Positions 8,161 through 17,723 of a stretch of 64,000 nucleotides of DNA are shown here, piece after piece. Location of the stretch: assembly GCF_001428485.1 (NCBI RefSeq), contig NZ_LMHS01000004.1, forward strand, positions 33,686 through 97,685, read 5' to 3'. Numbering within the stretch: the stretch's first letter is position 1; the number at the start of each line of letters is the position of its first letter. The notes beneath the pieces were generated by a model, which was not told the DNA's origin, did no database searches, and saw only the letters and a program-made list of their open reading frames with translations. This DNA comes from Microbacterium sp. Root180. GTDB taxonomy: Bacteria; Actinomycetota; Actinomycetes; Actinomycetales; Microbacteriaceae. Both the position numbers and the translations under genes were made by a program.

Positions 8161-9366
8161 TCACCGCTCGCGCGCTGCGCCCAGACGCGCCGCGGCGTCC
8201 GCCAGGACATCGACGCGCTTGCAGGCGGCGAACCGCACGAGCGTGGCGTAGTCGTCCCGCCGTTCGGGCCTCGCGAACGCGGTGAGCGGAATGGCCACCA
8301 CCCCGGCGCGCCGGGGCAGCTCGCGGCAGAAGGACGCGGCATCCGTGGCTCCCAGCGCGCGCGCGTCGGCGACCGTGAAGTAGGAGCCCGCGGGCGTCGA
8401 CACGTCGAAGCCGGCGGCGCGCAGTCCGTCCCCGAGCAGGTCGCGCTTGGCGCGGAGCGTGTCGGCGATGCCCTGGAAGAAGGAGTCGTCCAGGCGCAGA
8501 CCGGCGGCGATCGCAGGCTGGAAGACGCTGCCGTTGACATACGTCAGGAACTGCTTGACCGCCAGCACCGCGCTCACGAGGTCCGCGGGACCGGTCACCC
8601 ATCCGATCTTCCAGCCCGTGGCGGAGAAGGTCTTCCCACCCGAAGAGATCGTCAGCGTGCGCTCCTCGGCCCCGGGCAGCGTCGCGATCGGCACATGCGG
8701 CGCGTCGAAAACGAGGTGCTCGTAGACCTCGTCGGTCACGATCACGGCGTCATGCCGCTGGGCGAGGCGCACCACCTCGCCGCGCACCTCGGCCGAGAAG
8801 ACCGCGCCGGTCGGGTTGTGGGGGTCGTTGACGAGGATCGCTCGCGTGCGGTCGCTCACCGCGCGGCGCAGATCGTCGAGATCGGGCTGGAACTCGGGCC
8901 ACCGCAGCGGCACGGTCACCAGGCGGGCGCCCGCGAGCGCGACGACCGCGGCATAGGAGTCGTAGTACGGCTCGAAGACGACGACCTCGTCATCGGGTCC
9001 CTCGATGAGCGCGAGCAGCGTCGCCGCGAGGGCCTCGGTGGCTCCGGCGGTCACGAGCACCTCCCGTGAGGGGTCGAGGCGCAGCCCGTAGAACCGATCC
9101 TGGTGCTCGGCGATCGCCGAGAGGAGGTCCGGGATGCCGCGCCCCGGCGGGTACTGGTTCAGCCCGTGCGAGAGTGCCCAGCCTGCCGCCGCGAGCACCT
9201 CGGCCGGTGGATCCTCGTCGGGGAAGCCCTGGCCGAGGTTGATCGCACCCGTTTCGGCCGCAAGGGCCGACATCTCGGCGAAGATGGTGGGGTGGATGGA
9301 TCCGTCGGCGCCGACGAGTCCGGCACCCGCCGCGGTGCGATGCCATGCTCCGGGGATGTCTCGCAT
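8161..9366 (-). CDS. PLP-dependent aminotransferase, class I/II
   Basis: A 401-residue fold-type I aminotransferase. The Schiff-base lysine is K245 in SSGGKTFSATGWKIG; N184 in DPHNPTG, D212 and Y215 in TDEVYEHL, and the C-terminal R in LVRFAACK complete the PLP and carboxylate site. INLGQGFPDEDPP near residue 42 and the KTFSATGWKIGW context resemble methionine/kynurenine-glutamine aminotransferases and the N-succinyldiaminopimelate aminotransferase DapC; I cannot choose between these. The ATG at 9366 is the first one giving the standard N-terminus. It is divergent from the htrA-like gene with about 115 bp between them. Confidence 0.9.
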   Translation of the reverse strand: MRDIPGAWHRTAAGAGLVGADGSIHPTIFAEMSALAAETGAINLGQGFPDEDPPAEVLAAAGWALSHGLNQYPPGRGIPDLLSAIAEHQDRFYGLRLDPSREVLVTAGATEALAATLLALIEGPDDEVVVFEPYYDSYAAVVALAGARLVTVPLRWPEFQPDLDDLRRAVSDRTRAILVNDPHNPTGAVFSAEVRGEVVRLAQRHDAVIVTDEVYEHLVFDAPHVPIATLPGAEERTLTISSGGKTFSATGWKIGWVTGPADLVSAVLAVKQFLTYVNGSVFQPAIAAGLRLDDSFFQGIADTLRAKRDLLGDGLRAAGFDVSTPAGSYFTVADARALGATDAASFCRELPRRAGVVAIPLTAFARPERRDDYATLVRFAACKRVDVLADAAARLGAARER

Positions 9367-9481
9367 CGGATCACGGTACTCGACCTCCTCAGGCGGATTG
9401 CATAGTCGAGTCCCATTCACGGCATAAGAAACGCACAGCATCGGTGGGCAATGTGGTGAGTGCTTGGCAAAAGGAGCAATC

Positions 9482-11062
9482 ATGAGCGACAACCAGGGCA
9501 ACGGCCCCGCAGACCACATTCCCGCGGACGCGACCGCGAGCACGCCCGATGTCGCGCCCCAGACCGAGAACACCGCGCCGACCGTCCCCGTCGCACCGGC
9601 CCCTCCGGCCGTTCCCACGACGGCGGCCTGGCAGGCCGCGCAGCAGGCGCCCCAGAGCGCCCAGCCGGTGCCGCCGGCGGGCTACCCGACCCACGCACAG
9701 GCCTACGCACGCCCCCAGGGCTACGCCGGCCAGACCGCGCCGTACCCCCAGGCCTACGCGGGCCAGCCCCAGAACCAGGGCGCCGCGTTCGGCCCGGCTG
9801 CCACCGGCACCACCCCGACCGTCGCCGCACCGCGCAAGCCGAAGAAGGCATCCGGCGCCGGCAAGGTGGTCGGGCTCATCGTCGCCGCCGCCATCGTGGG
9901 CGGCGCAGCGGGCCTCGGCGGCGCCTACGCGGGCGTCAACCTCTTCTCGCCCACGGGCACGGTGCCCGCCGCCGGCCCGTCGACGGTCACCGTCAACGAC
10001 ACCGACTCGGTCAACCAGACCACCGCCATCGCGGCCAAGGTCGTGCCGAGCGTCGTGACGATCGCGGCCACGAGCGACGCCGGCAGCGGCACCGGATCGG
10101 GAGTCGTGCTCTCGGAGGACGGCTACGTGGTCACCAACACGCACGTCGTCACCCTCGACGGCGCCACGGGCGACGCGACCATTCGCGTGACCACCTCGGA
10201 CGGCCGCGTCTTCGACGCCGAGGTCGTCGGGACCGATCCCACCTACGATCTCGCCGTCATCAAGCTGCAGGATGCCGAGGATCTCACGCCCATCGAGTTC
10301 GCCTCGTCGGCCGACCTCAACGTCGGCGACGCGACCATCGCTGTCGGCGCGCCCCTCGGCCTCGCGAACACCGTCACGACGGGCATCGTGAGCGCACTCA
10401 ACCGCTCCATCGAGATCGCCTCGTCGGCCGCGCCCGAGTCCGGCGATGCCGACGAGCAGCAGCCGCAGGACGAGCAGGACCCGCAGGAGCAGCAGGAGCA
10501 GGGCAGCCCGTTCCAGTTCGACTTCGGTCAGGGCCAGTCCCAGCAGACGCCGAGCGAGTCGATCAAGATCGCCGTGATCCAGACGGATGCCGCGATCAAC
10601 CCGGGCAACTCGGGCGGCGCGCTGGTGGACTCCGAAGGAAAGCTCATCGGCATCAACGTCGCCATCGCGACGGCCGGCGGCTCGTCGGGCGGCGCAGGCT
10701 CGATCGGCGTCGGGTTCGCGATCCCGTCCGACATCGCCCAGCGCGTCACCGACGAGATCATCGAGAACGGCGAGGCGACCCACGGGCTGCTCGGCGCCAA
10801 CGTGATCTCGGCCGCGCAGGTCGAGGGCTCGACCATCACCGGCGCATACATCGACGAGGCCGTCGAGGGCGGCGCCGCCGCCGACGCCGGCCTGCGCAAG
10901 GGCGACGTCGTCACGGCGTTCAACGGCGTGCCGGTCACCGACTCGGTCGACCTCACCGCGCAGGTGCGGGCCGCGGCCGGCGGGAGCGACGCCACGGTCA
11001 CGTTCGTCCGCGACGGTGAGACGAAGACGGTCGATGTGACCCTGGGCACGCTCGAGCCGTAA
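9482..11062 (+). CDS. Membrane-anchored HtrA/DegP-like serine protease with PDZ domain
   Basis: A 526-residue envelope protease. Residues 1-125 are a Pro/Ala/Gln-rich cytoplasmic tail, one transmembrane helix covers about 129-150 (VVGLIVAAAIVGGAAGL), and the trypsin-like domain follows with H221 (VVTNTHVV), D256 (TYDLAVIKL) and S377 (NPGNSGGAL). A PDZ domain ends the protein (about 425-515, AADAGLRKGDVVTAFNG). An acidic Gln-rich insertion of about 45 residues (312-358) separates the Asp and Ser regions. The start follows AAAGGAG by 5 nt. It should degrade or refold damaged proteins outside the membrane. Actinobacteria carry several paralogues, so no specific symbol is given. Confidence 0.93.
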   Translation: MSDNQGNGPADHIPADATASTPDVAPQTENTAPTVPVAPAPPAVPTTAAWQAAQQAPQSAQPVPPAGYPTHAQAYARPQGYAGQTAPYPQAYAGQPQNQGAAFGPAATGTTPTVAAPRKPKKASGAGKVVGLIVAAAIVGGAAGLGGAYAGVNLFSPTGTVPAAGPSTVTVNDTDSVNQTTAIAAKVVPSVVTIAATSDAGSGTGSGVVLSEDGYVVTNTHVVTLDGATGDATIRVTTSDGRVFDAEVVGTDPTYDLAVIKLQDAEDLTPIEFASSADLNVGDATIAVGAPLGLANTVTTGIVSALNRSIEIASSAAPESGDADEQQPQDEQDPQEQQEQGSPFQFDFGQGQSQQTPSESIKIAVIQTDAAINPGNSGGALVDSEGKLIGINVAIATAGGSSGGAGSIGVGFAIPSDIAQRVTDEIIENGEATHGLLGANVISAAQVEGSTITGAYIDEAVEGGAAADAGLRKGDVVTAFNGVPVTDSVDLTAQVRAAAGGSDATVTFVRDGETKTVDVTLGTLEP

Positions 11063-11146
11063 CCCGCCGATCGGCGACCGCTCTTCCGAGCACGAGGACG
11101 CCATCCCACCAGCCTGATCCGCAGACGCGGGCGATAGGCTCGCGGG

Positions 11147-12427
11147 ATGGCGTCCTTCTCGTTCGGTGCGGGGAACGCGCGAAAACTCGCCGCCCTCCCG
11201 CTCTATGCCGTCGGACGCATGATCACGCTCCTGGTGCCGCGTTCGCGCGACGAATGGGTCTTCGGCTGCGGTGCCGGGATCGGCGATGGCGCCCTCGCGC
11301 TGTGGGAGGTCGCGGCCGCGGACGGCCGGAGAGCGGTCTGGCTGGTCGGCTCGAGGCGTGAGGCGACGGATGCCGCAGCCCGCGGCATCCGCACCGTTCG
11401 GAAGTCTTCTCCGCAGGGCGTGTGGCGCACCGCTCGCGCCGGGGTGATCGTCATCACCCACGGATTCGGCGACGTCAACCGCTACGCCGTCTCGGGTGCT
11501 TTCGTCGTCCAGCTGTGGCACGGGATCCCCCTCAAGCGCATCGGCCTGGACTCTCCCGAGACGCTGCGGCTCCCCGGCTCGCTCGCCCGCATGCGGGTGG
11601 CACGGCCGTTGCGCGCGATCCTCGGCGGGATGTTCCGCGGGGCCGCTCGTCGCATCAGGATCCTGCCGGCCGCCTCCCACGCGGTGCGCGGTCGCCTCGA
11701 GTCGGCCTTCGCGCTGCCCGACGACCGCGTCCCTGTCACGGGGGAGCCGCGCGTTGACGGGCTCTCGCGCGGTTCCGCCGCGGACCGCCGCACGCTCGCA
11801 CGCGCCGCGATCGAGCGGGCCGCCGGGAGCGTCGGACAGGCGGCGAGGCTCGTGCTCTACGCACCGACGTGGAGGGACGGCGCGCCCGACCCCGCGGTGC
11901 CGTCGCCGGCCGAGTGGACCGCGCTCGTCGAGACGCTCGAGCGTCTGGACGCCGTGCTGCTGGTGCGTTCGCATCCGCTCGGCGCGGGCGAGTACCGGCC
12001 GCCGGTGCCCAGCGATCGTGTGAGGGCGCTGGGGAGCGATCTCGCGTCGGACGTCACGCCGCTCCTTCCGGGCCTCGACGTCCTGGTCACCGACTACTCC
12101 TCGCTGGTCTACGACTCCGCCCTCGTGCCGCTGCCGGTCGTGTTCCTCGCACCCGATGTGGCCGACTACGCACGGCGCCGCGGCTTCTACGGTCGGTACG
12201 CCGATGTCGCGGGGGAGGACTGGGCGACGGATTGGACGCAGGCGCTCGCGCAGCTCGCGTCGATCCTCGAGGATCCGGCCGAGCACGAGCGACGCGTGTC
12301 GCGGGCACGCGACCTCAGCGCACGTGTGCACGAGTTCCGGGACGGCGCGAGCTCCCAGCGGGTGTACCGTGCGATCCTGGCCGGATCGACGCGCGCGGCC
12401 CAGGCCGCCAGGAAAGGACGACGATGA
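11147..12427 (+). CDS. CDP-glycerol glycerophosphotransferase-like protein (TagB/TagF type)
   Basis: A 426-residue GT-B-like protein of the teichoic-acid polymerase/primase family. Key motifs are VVQLWHGIPLKRIGLD near residues 122-137, YAPTWRDG near 238, LVRSHPLG near 269 and VTDYSSLVYD near 310, which bind CDP-glycerol in TagF. It should transfer glycerol phosphate or another polyol phosphate onto a surface polymer at the inner membrane face. A TAGGCT -10 box lies only 6 nt before the ATG, implying a leaderless transcript. The next gene, a homologue, overlaps it by 4 nt. Whether it primes, polymerises or decorates cannot be told from sequence. Confidence 0.88.
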   Translation: MASFSFGAGNARKLAALPLYAVGRMITLLVPRSRDEWVFGCGAGIGDGALALWEVAAADGRRAVWLVGSRREATDAAARGIRTVRKSSPQGVWRTARAGVIVITHGFGDVNRYAVSGAFVVQLWHGIPLKRIGLDSPETLRLPGSLARMRVARPLRAILGGMFRGAARRIRILPAASHAVRGRLESAFALPDDRVPVTGEPRVDGLSRGSAADRRTLARAAIERAAGSVGQAARLVLYAPTWRDGAPDPAVPSPAEWTALVETLERLDAVLLVRSHPLGAGEYRPPVPSDRVRALGSDLASDVTPLLPGLDVLVTDYSSLVYDSALVPLPVVFLAPDVADYARRRGFYGRYADVAGEDWATDWTQALAQLASILEDPAEHERRVSRARDLSARVHEFRDGASSQRVYRAILAGSTRAAQAARKGRR

Positions 12428-13872
12428 CCGACGCCCGCTTCACCGCCGACGGCGGTGCGGCCCTCATCCTCACCGGCGACGGCCCGCGTCCGGCATCCGT
12501 GGAGCTCGTCGGCCGTCGAGCGCGGGTCTCCGGCTCGCTGACCGGGCGCGGCAAGACGTGGAGGGCGGTCCTGTCGCTGCGGGCGAGCCGCTGGGACGGG
12601 CCGGTGCTGCCGCTTCCCAGCGGCGAGTACGAGGTGCGCGTGGTGGGAGCTGAGGGCGTCCGGGTCGACGAGCCGGCGGCGATCGGACTCTCACAGCTCG
12701 GCACACTGCGCGCCGAGCTGTCGGGGTGGACGCTGCGGATCGGTCCTCCGATCGACCCCGCGTACGATTCGGGCGAAGGGCAGGATGCGCTCGAGCGCCG
12801 GTACGCGCACCGCACGGCCCATCTCGAGAACGCGGTCTTCTTCGAGAGCTTCTACGGCCGAAACGCCAGCTGCAATCCCCTCGCGATCGATCGGGAGCTC
12901 GCCCGCCGGGCTCCGGGAGCGACCCGCTACTGGAGTGTCGTCGACCTCTCGGTGGCGGTCCCCGAGGGCGCGGTCGCGATCGTCGAGGGCAGTCCGGAAT
13001 GGTGGCGCGCCAGAGGATCCGCGCGACTGCTCGTCGTCAACGACTGGCTTCGCCGGCGCTTCTCACGCCGCGGCGGGCAGGTGGTGCTCCAGACGTGGCA
13101 CGGCACGCCGCTCAAGCGTCTTGCCCTCCACCGTCCGGGCTTCGATCCGCGGCGCATGGCCGCCGTGGTGCGCGAGTCCCGCCGGTGGAACGTTCTTCTC
13201 GCGCAGAACCCCTACGCGGCGCGCATCCTCGGCAAGGCGTATGCGTTCCTCTCGCGTCCCGTGTGGGTGGAGGGCTACCCGCGCAACGACGTTCTCGTGA
13301 CCGGGGACGGCGCCGCGACCAGGACAGCGCTGGGAATCCGGCCCGAAGAGCGGGTGCTGCTGTACGCACCGACCTGGCGCGACGATCGCTCCGAGATCGT
13401 CGACTTCGTGGATCCGGTGGCGCTCGCCGCCGCGACCGACGCCGTGGTCCTGGTGCGCGGGCACTCCCGCACGCTGCAGCCGGGCAAGGATGCCGAGGGC
13501 CCGCGGGTCGTGGACGTCACGGGGTTCCCCGACACGTCGCTGCTGCTTCTCGCCGCGGACGCGCTCATCACCGACTACTCGTCGGTCATGTTCGACTTCT
13601 CGGTGACCGGCAAGCCGATGTACTTCCTCGTGCCCGACATGGAGCACTACCGCGGCGAGCTGCGAGGCTTCTACTTCGACCTGGTCGCGCATGCGCCCGG
13701 GCCGGTCGTCCGCAGCCAGGAGGAGCTCATCACCGCACTCGCGGCGGGCCCGGGGGAGTACGCCGGCCGCTACGCCGAATGGCGGCAGAGATTCAACGCG
13801 CGCGACGACGGCCGGGCCGCCGAGCGCATCGTGACCCGCATCCTCGACCAGGGCTTCGTCGAGGTGGAGTGA
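12424..13872 (+). CDS. CDP-glycerol glycerophosphotransferase-like protein, second copy
   Basis: A 482-residue homologue of the preceding gene with an extra N-terminal beta-rich region (about residues 1-120). Its catalytic region shows VLQTWHGTPLKRLALHRPGF, YAPTWRDD, VLVRGHSRT and ALITDYSSVMFDFSVTGKP. The FDFSVTGKPMYFLVPDMEHYR context is closer to classical TagF than the first copy, so this may be the polymerase and the first copy a primase or side-branch enzyme. The ATG overlaps the upstream stop (ATGA), arguing for one operon. A GT2 glycosyltransferase converges 12 bp downstream. Confidence 0.9.
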   Translation: MTDARFTADGGAALILTGDGPRPASVELVGRRARVSGSLTGRGKTWRAVLSLRASRWDGPVLPLPSGEYEVRVVGAEGVRVDEPAAIGLSQLGTLRAELSGWTLRIGPPIDPAYDSGEGQDALERRYAHRTAHLENAVFFESFYGRNASCNPLAIDRELARRAPGATRYWSVVDLSVAVPEGAVAIVEGSPEWWRARGSARLLVVNDWLRRRFSRRGGQVVLQTWHGTPLKRLALHRPGFDPRRMAAVVRESRRWNVLLAQNPYAARILGKAYAFLSRPVWVEGYPRNDVLVTGDGAATRTALGIRPEERVLLYAPTWRDDRSEIVDFVDPVALAAATDAVVLVRGHSRTLQPGKDAEGPRVVDVTGFPDTSLLLLAADALITDYSSVMFDFSVTGKPMYFLVPDMEHYRGELRGFYFDLVAHAPGPVVRSQEELITALAAGPGEYAGRYAEWRQRFNARDDGRAAERIVTRILDQGFVEVE

Positions 13873-13884
13873 CGTCCGTCGGGC

Positions 13885-14979
13885 TCAGGGCAGCGGGGTG
13901 TTGCGCGAGCCGAGTCGCGACGTGTCGACCGTGTCGTGGGCGCCGCGCACGAGGCCCACGACGAATCCCCAGCCCCACGACAGGTGCATCGTGGGGAGCA
14001 CTGCGGCGGTCCACAGCTTGTCGCGCCATCCGTGGCCCCCGCCGGAACCGATCGATACCGCCACGATGAGCAGCACGTACGCGACGATCGGCAGGTAGAC
14101 CACGGATGCCGCGGCCGACCACCAGCCGGTGAGGACGCCGGTCACCTGCAGCAGCCCGACGACGATCGCGAGGAGGACATCGACGACGAGCAGCGGCGGG
14201 GCGAAGAACCGGAGGGAGTTGCCGCGGCCGAATCGCCGGACGAGCTCGCCGCGCCAGCGGCCGGTCGCGGAGAACTGCCGCACCAGGCGCGACCAGCTCT
14301 CGCGGGGCCAGTACGTCACCGACAGCGCGGGGTCGAACCAGACCCGGTACCCGGCACGGCGGATGCGCAGGTTCAGCTCCCAGTCCTCGCCGCGACGGAT
14401 CGACTCGTCGAAGAGTCCGACCTCGTCGAGCACGGACCGGCGCATGACGCCGAGGTAGGCGGACTCGGCCTCGCCCTCCTGCGTGCCGCCGTGGTACGCG
14501 CCGCCCCCCAGACCGATGGGGGAGTTGTACGCGCGGGCGACGGCGCGCTGGAACGGCGATCGGCCATCGGCGCGCATCACGCCGCCGACGTTCGCCGCGC
14601 GCATGCGGTCGAGTGTCCCGATGGCGCGGCGCGTGTAGTCCGGCTCCAGCTCGGAATGGGCGTCGACGCGGACGATCGTCGGGTACCGGCCCGCGCGGAT
14701 GGCGAGGTTGAGGCCGACCGGGATGTCGGCCTCGGGGTTGTCGACCAGCACGACGCTGTCGTGGGTGGCCGCCAGTCGCCGCGCGAGCTCGTCGGTGCCG
14801 TCGGTCGAGGGTGCGAGGGCGAGGATGAGCTCGGCGGGCCCGTCCACTTCCTGGGCGAGCACCGTCTCGACGGCGCGCTGCAGATAGTCGACTTCGTTCA
14901 GAACGGGCATGACGAAGGTGACCCCGGCGCCGGGAGGGACCTCCGGTGCGTCCCTGCGCCCGCGCTGATCGACCTGCAC
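13885..14979 (-). CDS. Glycosyltransferase family 2 membrane protein (ExoA-like)
   Basis: A 364-residue GT-A glycosyltransferase. The N-terminal nucleotide-sugar fold has VTFVMPVLNEVDYLQRAV, DNPEADIPVGLNLAI and the DxD-type VRVDAHSELEPDY; ESAYLGVMRRSVLDEVGLFDE and GEDWELNLRIRRAGY are acceptor-side motifs. The C-terminal third holds about three membrane helices. The pattern resembles ExoA-type succinoglycan glucosyltransferases. The GTG at 14979 is the likely start, diverging from a glycerophosphotransferase-like gene only 40 bp away. It probably builds a glycan on the same surface polymer, an inference from neighbourhood only. Confidence 0.88.
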   Translation of the reverse strand: MQVDQRGRRDAPEVPPGAGVTFVMPVLNEVDYLQRAVETVLAQEVDGPAELILALAPSTDGTDELARRLAATHDSVVLVDNPEADIPVGLNLAIRAGRYPTIVRVDAHSELEPDYTRRAIGTLDRMRAANVGGVMRADGRSPFQRAVARAYNSPIGLGGGAYHGGTQEGEAESAYLGVMRRSVLDEVGLFDESIRRGEDWELNLRIRRAGYRVWFDPALSVTYWPRESWSRLVRQFSATGRWRGELVRRFGRGNSLRFFAPPLLVVDVLLAIVVGLLQVTGVLTGWWSAAASVVYLPIVAYVLLIVAVSIGSGGGHGWRDKLWTAAVLPTMHLSWGWGFVVGLVRGAHDTVDTSRLGSRNTPLP

Positions 14980-15019
14980 GCGTCGATCATGTCACGTGTC
15001 GCCTGGGTAGTCTGGACGG

Positions 15020-16297
15020 GTGGGTCTGGTCTCCGATGGGAAGAAAGCGGTCGCACTGGTCCGAAAGGCCGTGAAGAACCGCCGTGCGGCGATCGACGTC
15101 CGGCGTACGCTCGCCGCACGGCCGCAGCATCCGCTCTTCCACTACCGCGTGGCGGTGTACTTCGCCGACGGCGCGGTGAACATGTACCAGATGCGGCAGT
15201 GGTACAAGCCGCTGGCCGAGCTGTCGAAGATCTGGCCGGTCGTCGTGCTGAGCCGTGCCGCCACGGGAGCGCGCGCGCTGCTCGCCGAGGACGCTCCACC
15301 CGTCGCCTTCGTGCCCACCGTGCGAGATCTCGAGCGCTTCATCGCGTCGCAGGACATTCGCATCGTCCTGTACGTGAACCAGAACACGCGCAACTTCCAG
15401 ATGTTCCGCTACGGGCGCCGCTGGCACGTGTTCATCAACCACGGCGAGTCCGACAAGATGTACATGACCACCAACCAGTACAAGGCGTACGACTACGCCC
15501 TGATCGCCGGGGATGCTGCGCGCGAGCGCCTGTCACGGGTGCTCTGGGACTACGACATCGACCGGCGCACGATCCCGATCGGCCGTCCGCAGGCCGACCA
15601 CTACTCGGGCACGCTGCCGTACACGCCGGACGACCGCACCGTGGTGCTGTACGCCCCGACGTGGGAGGGCGACCGTCCGTCGGCGCACTACGGATCGGTC
15701 GTCTCGCACGGCGAGACGCTGGCGACCGCGCTGCTCGCGTCCGGGCGCCACCGGCTGATCTACCGGCCGCACCCGCGCTCGGGAGTCGTGAATCCCGAGT
15801 ACGGCGCCGCCAACCGGCGCATCATCGCCGCGATCGCCGCAGCCAACTCCGCCGACCGCTCCGCCGGTCACGTCTACGACGACGGCCCCGACCTGGGATG
15901 GCAGCTCTCCGCCGCCGACATGGCCGTCGTCGACATCTCCGCGATGGTCTACGACCGGCTGGCGGCCGACAAGCCGCTGATGATCACGCGGCCGACCGAC
16001 CCTGCGGCGGCGATCGACACCCACGGCTATCTGTCCGCGTGCGAGTGGCTGGATGCCTCGGCCGCAGGCTCGATCGTCGCCGAGACCGAGCGTCTGCTCG
16101 GCGACCCCGATGCGGTGGCGCGGCTCGAGCAGTGGGTGCATCGCTACTTCGGCGATGCGGCGCCGGGCGCCGCGACCGGCCGGTTCCACGATGCGATCCG
16201 TCACCTCATGGACGAGTGGGACAGCTGGTATGCCCGTTCCGTCGAGGACGAGGAAGAGCCGGACGAGGCCGAACTCGACGACGCCGAGGATGCCTGA
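15020..16297 (+). CDS. CDP-glycerol glycerophosphotransferase-like protein, third, divergent type
   Basis: A 425-residue protein of the same superfamily as the two upstream copies but of another branch. It has VFINHGESDKMYMTTNQ in place of the WHGTPLK motif, YAPTWEGDRPSAHYGS, IYRPHPRSGVVNPEY, and VVDISAMVYDRLAADKP in place of TDYSS. The tail is strongly acidic (EDEEEPDEAELDDAEDA). A TAGTCT -10 box 6 nt before the GTG suggests leaderless expression. The role is likely transfer of a polyol-phosphate-type unit, but donor and acceptor are unknown. It converges closely on the maltokinase gene. Confidence 0.82.
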   Translation: MGLVSDGKKAVALVRKAVKNRRAAIDVRRTLAARPQHPLFHYRVAVYFADGAVNMYQMRQWYKPLAELSKIWPVVVLSRAATGARALLAEDAPPVAFVPTVRDLERFIASQDIRIVLYVNQNTRNFQMFRYGRRWHVFINHGESDKMYMTTNQYKAYDYALIAGDAARERLSRVLWDYDIDRRTIPIGRPQADHYSGTLPYTPDDRTVVLYAPTWEGDRPSAHYGSVVSHGETLATALLASGRHRLIYRPHPRSGVVNPEYGAANRRIIAAIAAANSADRSAGHVYDDGPDLGWQLSAADMAVVDISAMVYDRLAADKPLMITRPTDPAAAIDTHGYLSACEWLDASAAGSIVAETERLLGDPDAVARLEQWVHRYFGDAAPGAATGRFHDAIRHLMDEWDSWYARSVEDEEEPDEAELDDAEDA

Positions 16298-16306
16298 CCG
16301 GCGGAT

Positions 16307-17686
16307 TCAGCCGACCGGCGCGGGCTTCTCGACCAGCCTCGCGATCGCCCGCAGCGGGATCGTGACCCACGTCGGACGGTTGCGGGCCTCGTAGATCGCC
16401 TCGTACACGGCCTTGTCGAGCTCCAGTGCGGCCAGGACCGCTCCTTCCACATCGAGGTCGGCGCCTGAGGCCATGGCGTAGCCGTCCAGGAACGATTCGC
16501 GCGCCGTGCGCGCCCACTCCCGCGCGGCTTCGGGCGATCGGTCGGGATCGTCGAGACGGATGGACCCGGCCACGTAGTCGAACGATCTCAGCATTCCGGC
16601 CACGTCGCGCAGCGCGAGGTCCGCCCGGGTCCGTTCGACCATCGGCCGCAGCGGTTCGCCTTCGAAGTCCAGCAGCACCCACCCGCGGCCGGGAACGTGG
16701 AGCACCTGACCGAGGTGGTAGTCGCCGTGGATGCGCTGCTGGTCGGGCCACGGCGCTGTCGCGGCCCGCTCGTAGACGCTCTCGATCGCCTGTCGGCGCT
16801 CGGCGATCTCGGGCACCTCCGCGATCGCGATGGTCAGGCGGCGCCGCCAGGAGGCGACGGTGGCGGCGCGGTCGTCTGCCGAGGTCTCGCGGGTCGGAAA
16901 CAGATCGGCGAGCGACACGTGCACTTCGGCGGTCGCCGCCCCGAGCGCCCGCGCGGAGCTGCGGAAGTCGTCGCCGCGCGCCGCGGCCCGCAGAGCCACG
17001 CGCCAGGCGTCCTCCACCTCCGGCAGGAACTCCTGCGCCGAGGCGAGGGAGCCGGTCACGGTGCCCCGAGCCGTCGCGAGATCGGGCCACGTCCCCTCGA
17101 TCCATCCGATCGCGCGCGGGACGTGCACCGATCCCGAAGCGGCCAGGGCGGTGGGGAGTTCTATGTCGGGATTGAGTCCGGGATGCAGCTGTCGATAGAC
17201 CTTGCAGATCACGGGCATGCCGCTCGAGCGGTAGACGAGCGAGGTGTTGGACTGTTCGCCGCTCATGACGGTGGCGCTCGGGGCGTCGGGCGTGCGCACA
17301 CGAGGTCCCGGGTGACCTGTCGCGACGGTCTGCGGCCCTTCGCCCCGGCCGCCCGCCGTCACCAGCTCGAAGAGAGCTCGCGTGTAGGCCGGGTCGTGCG
17401 GGCCGTCGATGAACGTCGTTCCCGGCTCGGGGCTGCCGATGATGTGGTCGGGTGAGGCATCCACGGCCTCCGTCGCCCTCGACACCACCGGCAGCTGGTA
17501 GAGCACGGTGGGAAGGGAGCCTTCGTCGGCGACCAGGTACGTGCGGATGCGTGCGCCCGCGTCGGCCTCCGTGACCGGCGGCAGATCCCACCAGGAGACC
17601 AGGCGCAGGCTCGGCGGGCGCCCCTTCGCGGCGTACCACCGCTGCCGGGGCATCCACGCCGCCAGGCACGCCAGGGTGCTGTCCAT
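16307..17686 (-). CDS. mak: Maltokinase-like phosphotransferase
   Basis: A 459-residue kinase with the N-terminal cap typical of maltokinases (WMPRQRWYAAKGRPPSLRLV at residues 11-30) and an aminoglycoside-phosphotransferase-like C-terminal lobe. The catalytic loop is IHGDYHLGQVL with D322, and LLDFEGEPLRP followed by LRDVAGMLRSFDY is a strong family signature. Maltokinase makes maltose-1-phosphate from ATP and maltose for the GlgE alpha-glucan pathway. No treS or glgE gene is in this window, so the pathway context cannot be confirmed. A small acidic gene ends 37 bp upstream on the same strand. Confidence 0.85.
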   Translation of the reverse strand: MDSTLACLAAWMPRQRWYAAKGRPPSLRLVSWWDLPPVTEADAGARIRTYLVADEGSLPTVLYQLPVVSRATEAVDASPDHIIGSPEPGTTFIDGPHDPAYTRALFELVTAGGRGEGPQTVATGHPGPRVRTPDAPSATVMSGEQSNTSLVYRSSGMPVICKVYRQLHPGLNPDIELPTALAASGSVHVPRAIGWIEGTWPDLATARGTVTGSLASAQEFLPEVEDAWRVALRAAARGDDFRSSARALGAATAEVHVSLADLFPTRETSADDRAATVASWRRRLTIAIAEVPEIAERRQAIESVYERAATAPWPDQQRIHGDYHLGQVLHVPGRGWVLLDFEGEPLRPMVERTRADLALRDVAGMLRSFDYVAGSIRLDDPDRSPEAAREWARTARESFLDGYAMASGADLDVEGAVLAALELDKAVYEAIYEARNRPTWVTIPLRAIARLVEKPAPVG

Positions 17687-17723
17687 GGGACTGAGCGTAT
17701 GCCCGCGCGCGCCGACGTGTCGA

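Noticed and set aside
9389..12331. A 980-codon open frame on the minus strand
   Set aside because: It overlaps htrA and the first TagB/F-like gene in full and has a composition typical of an antisense GC-rich frame. The plus-strand genes have clear domains.
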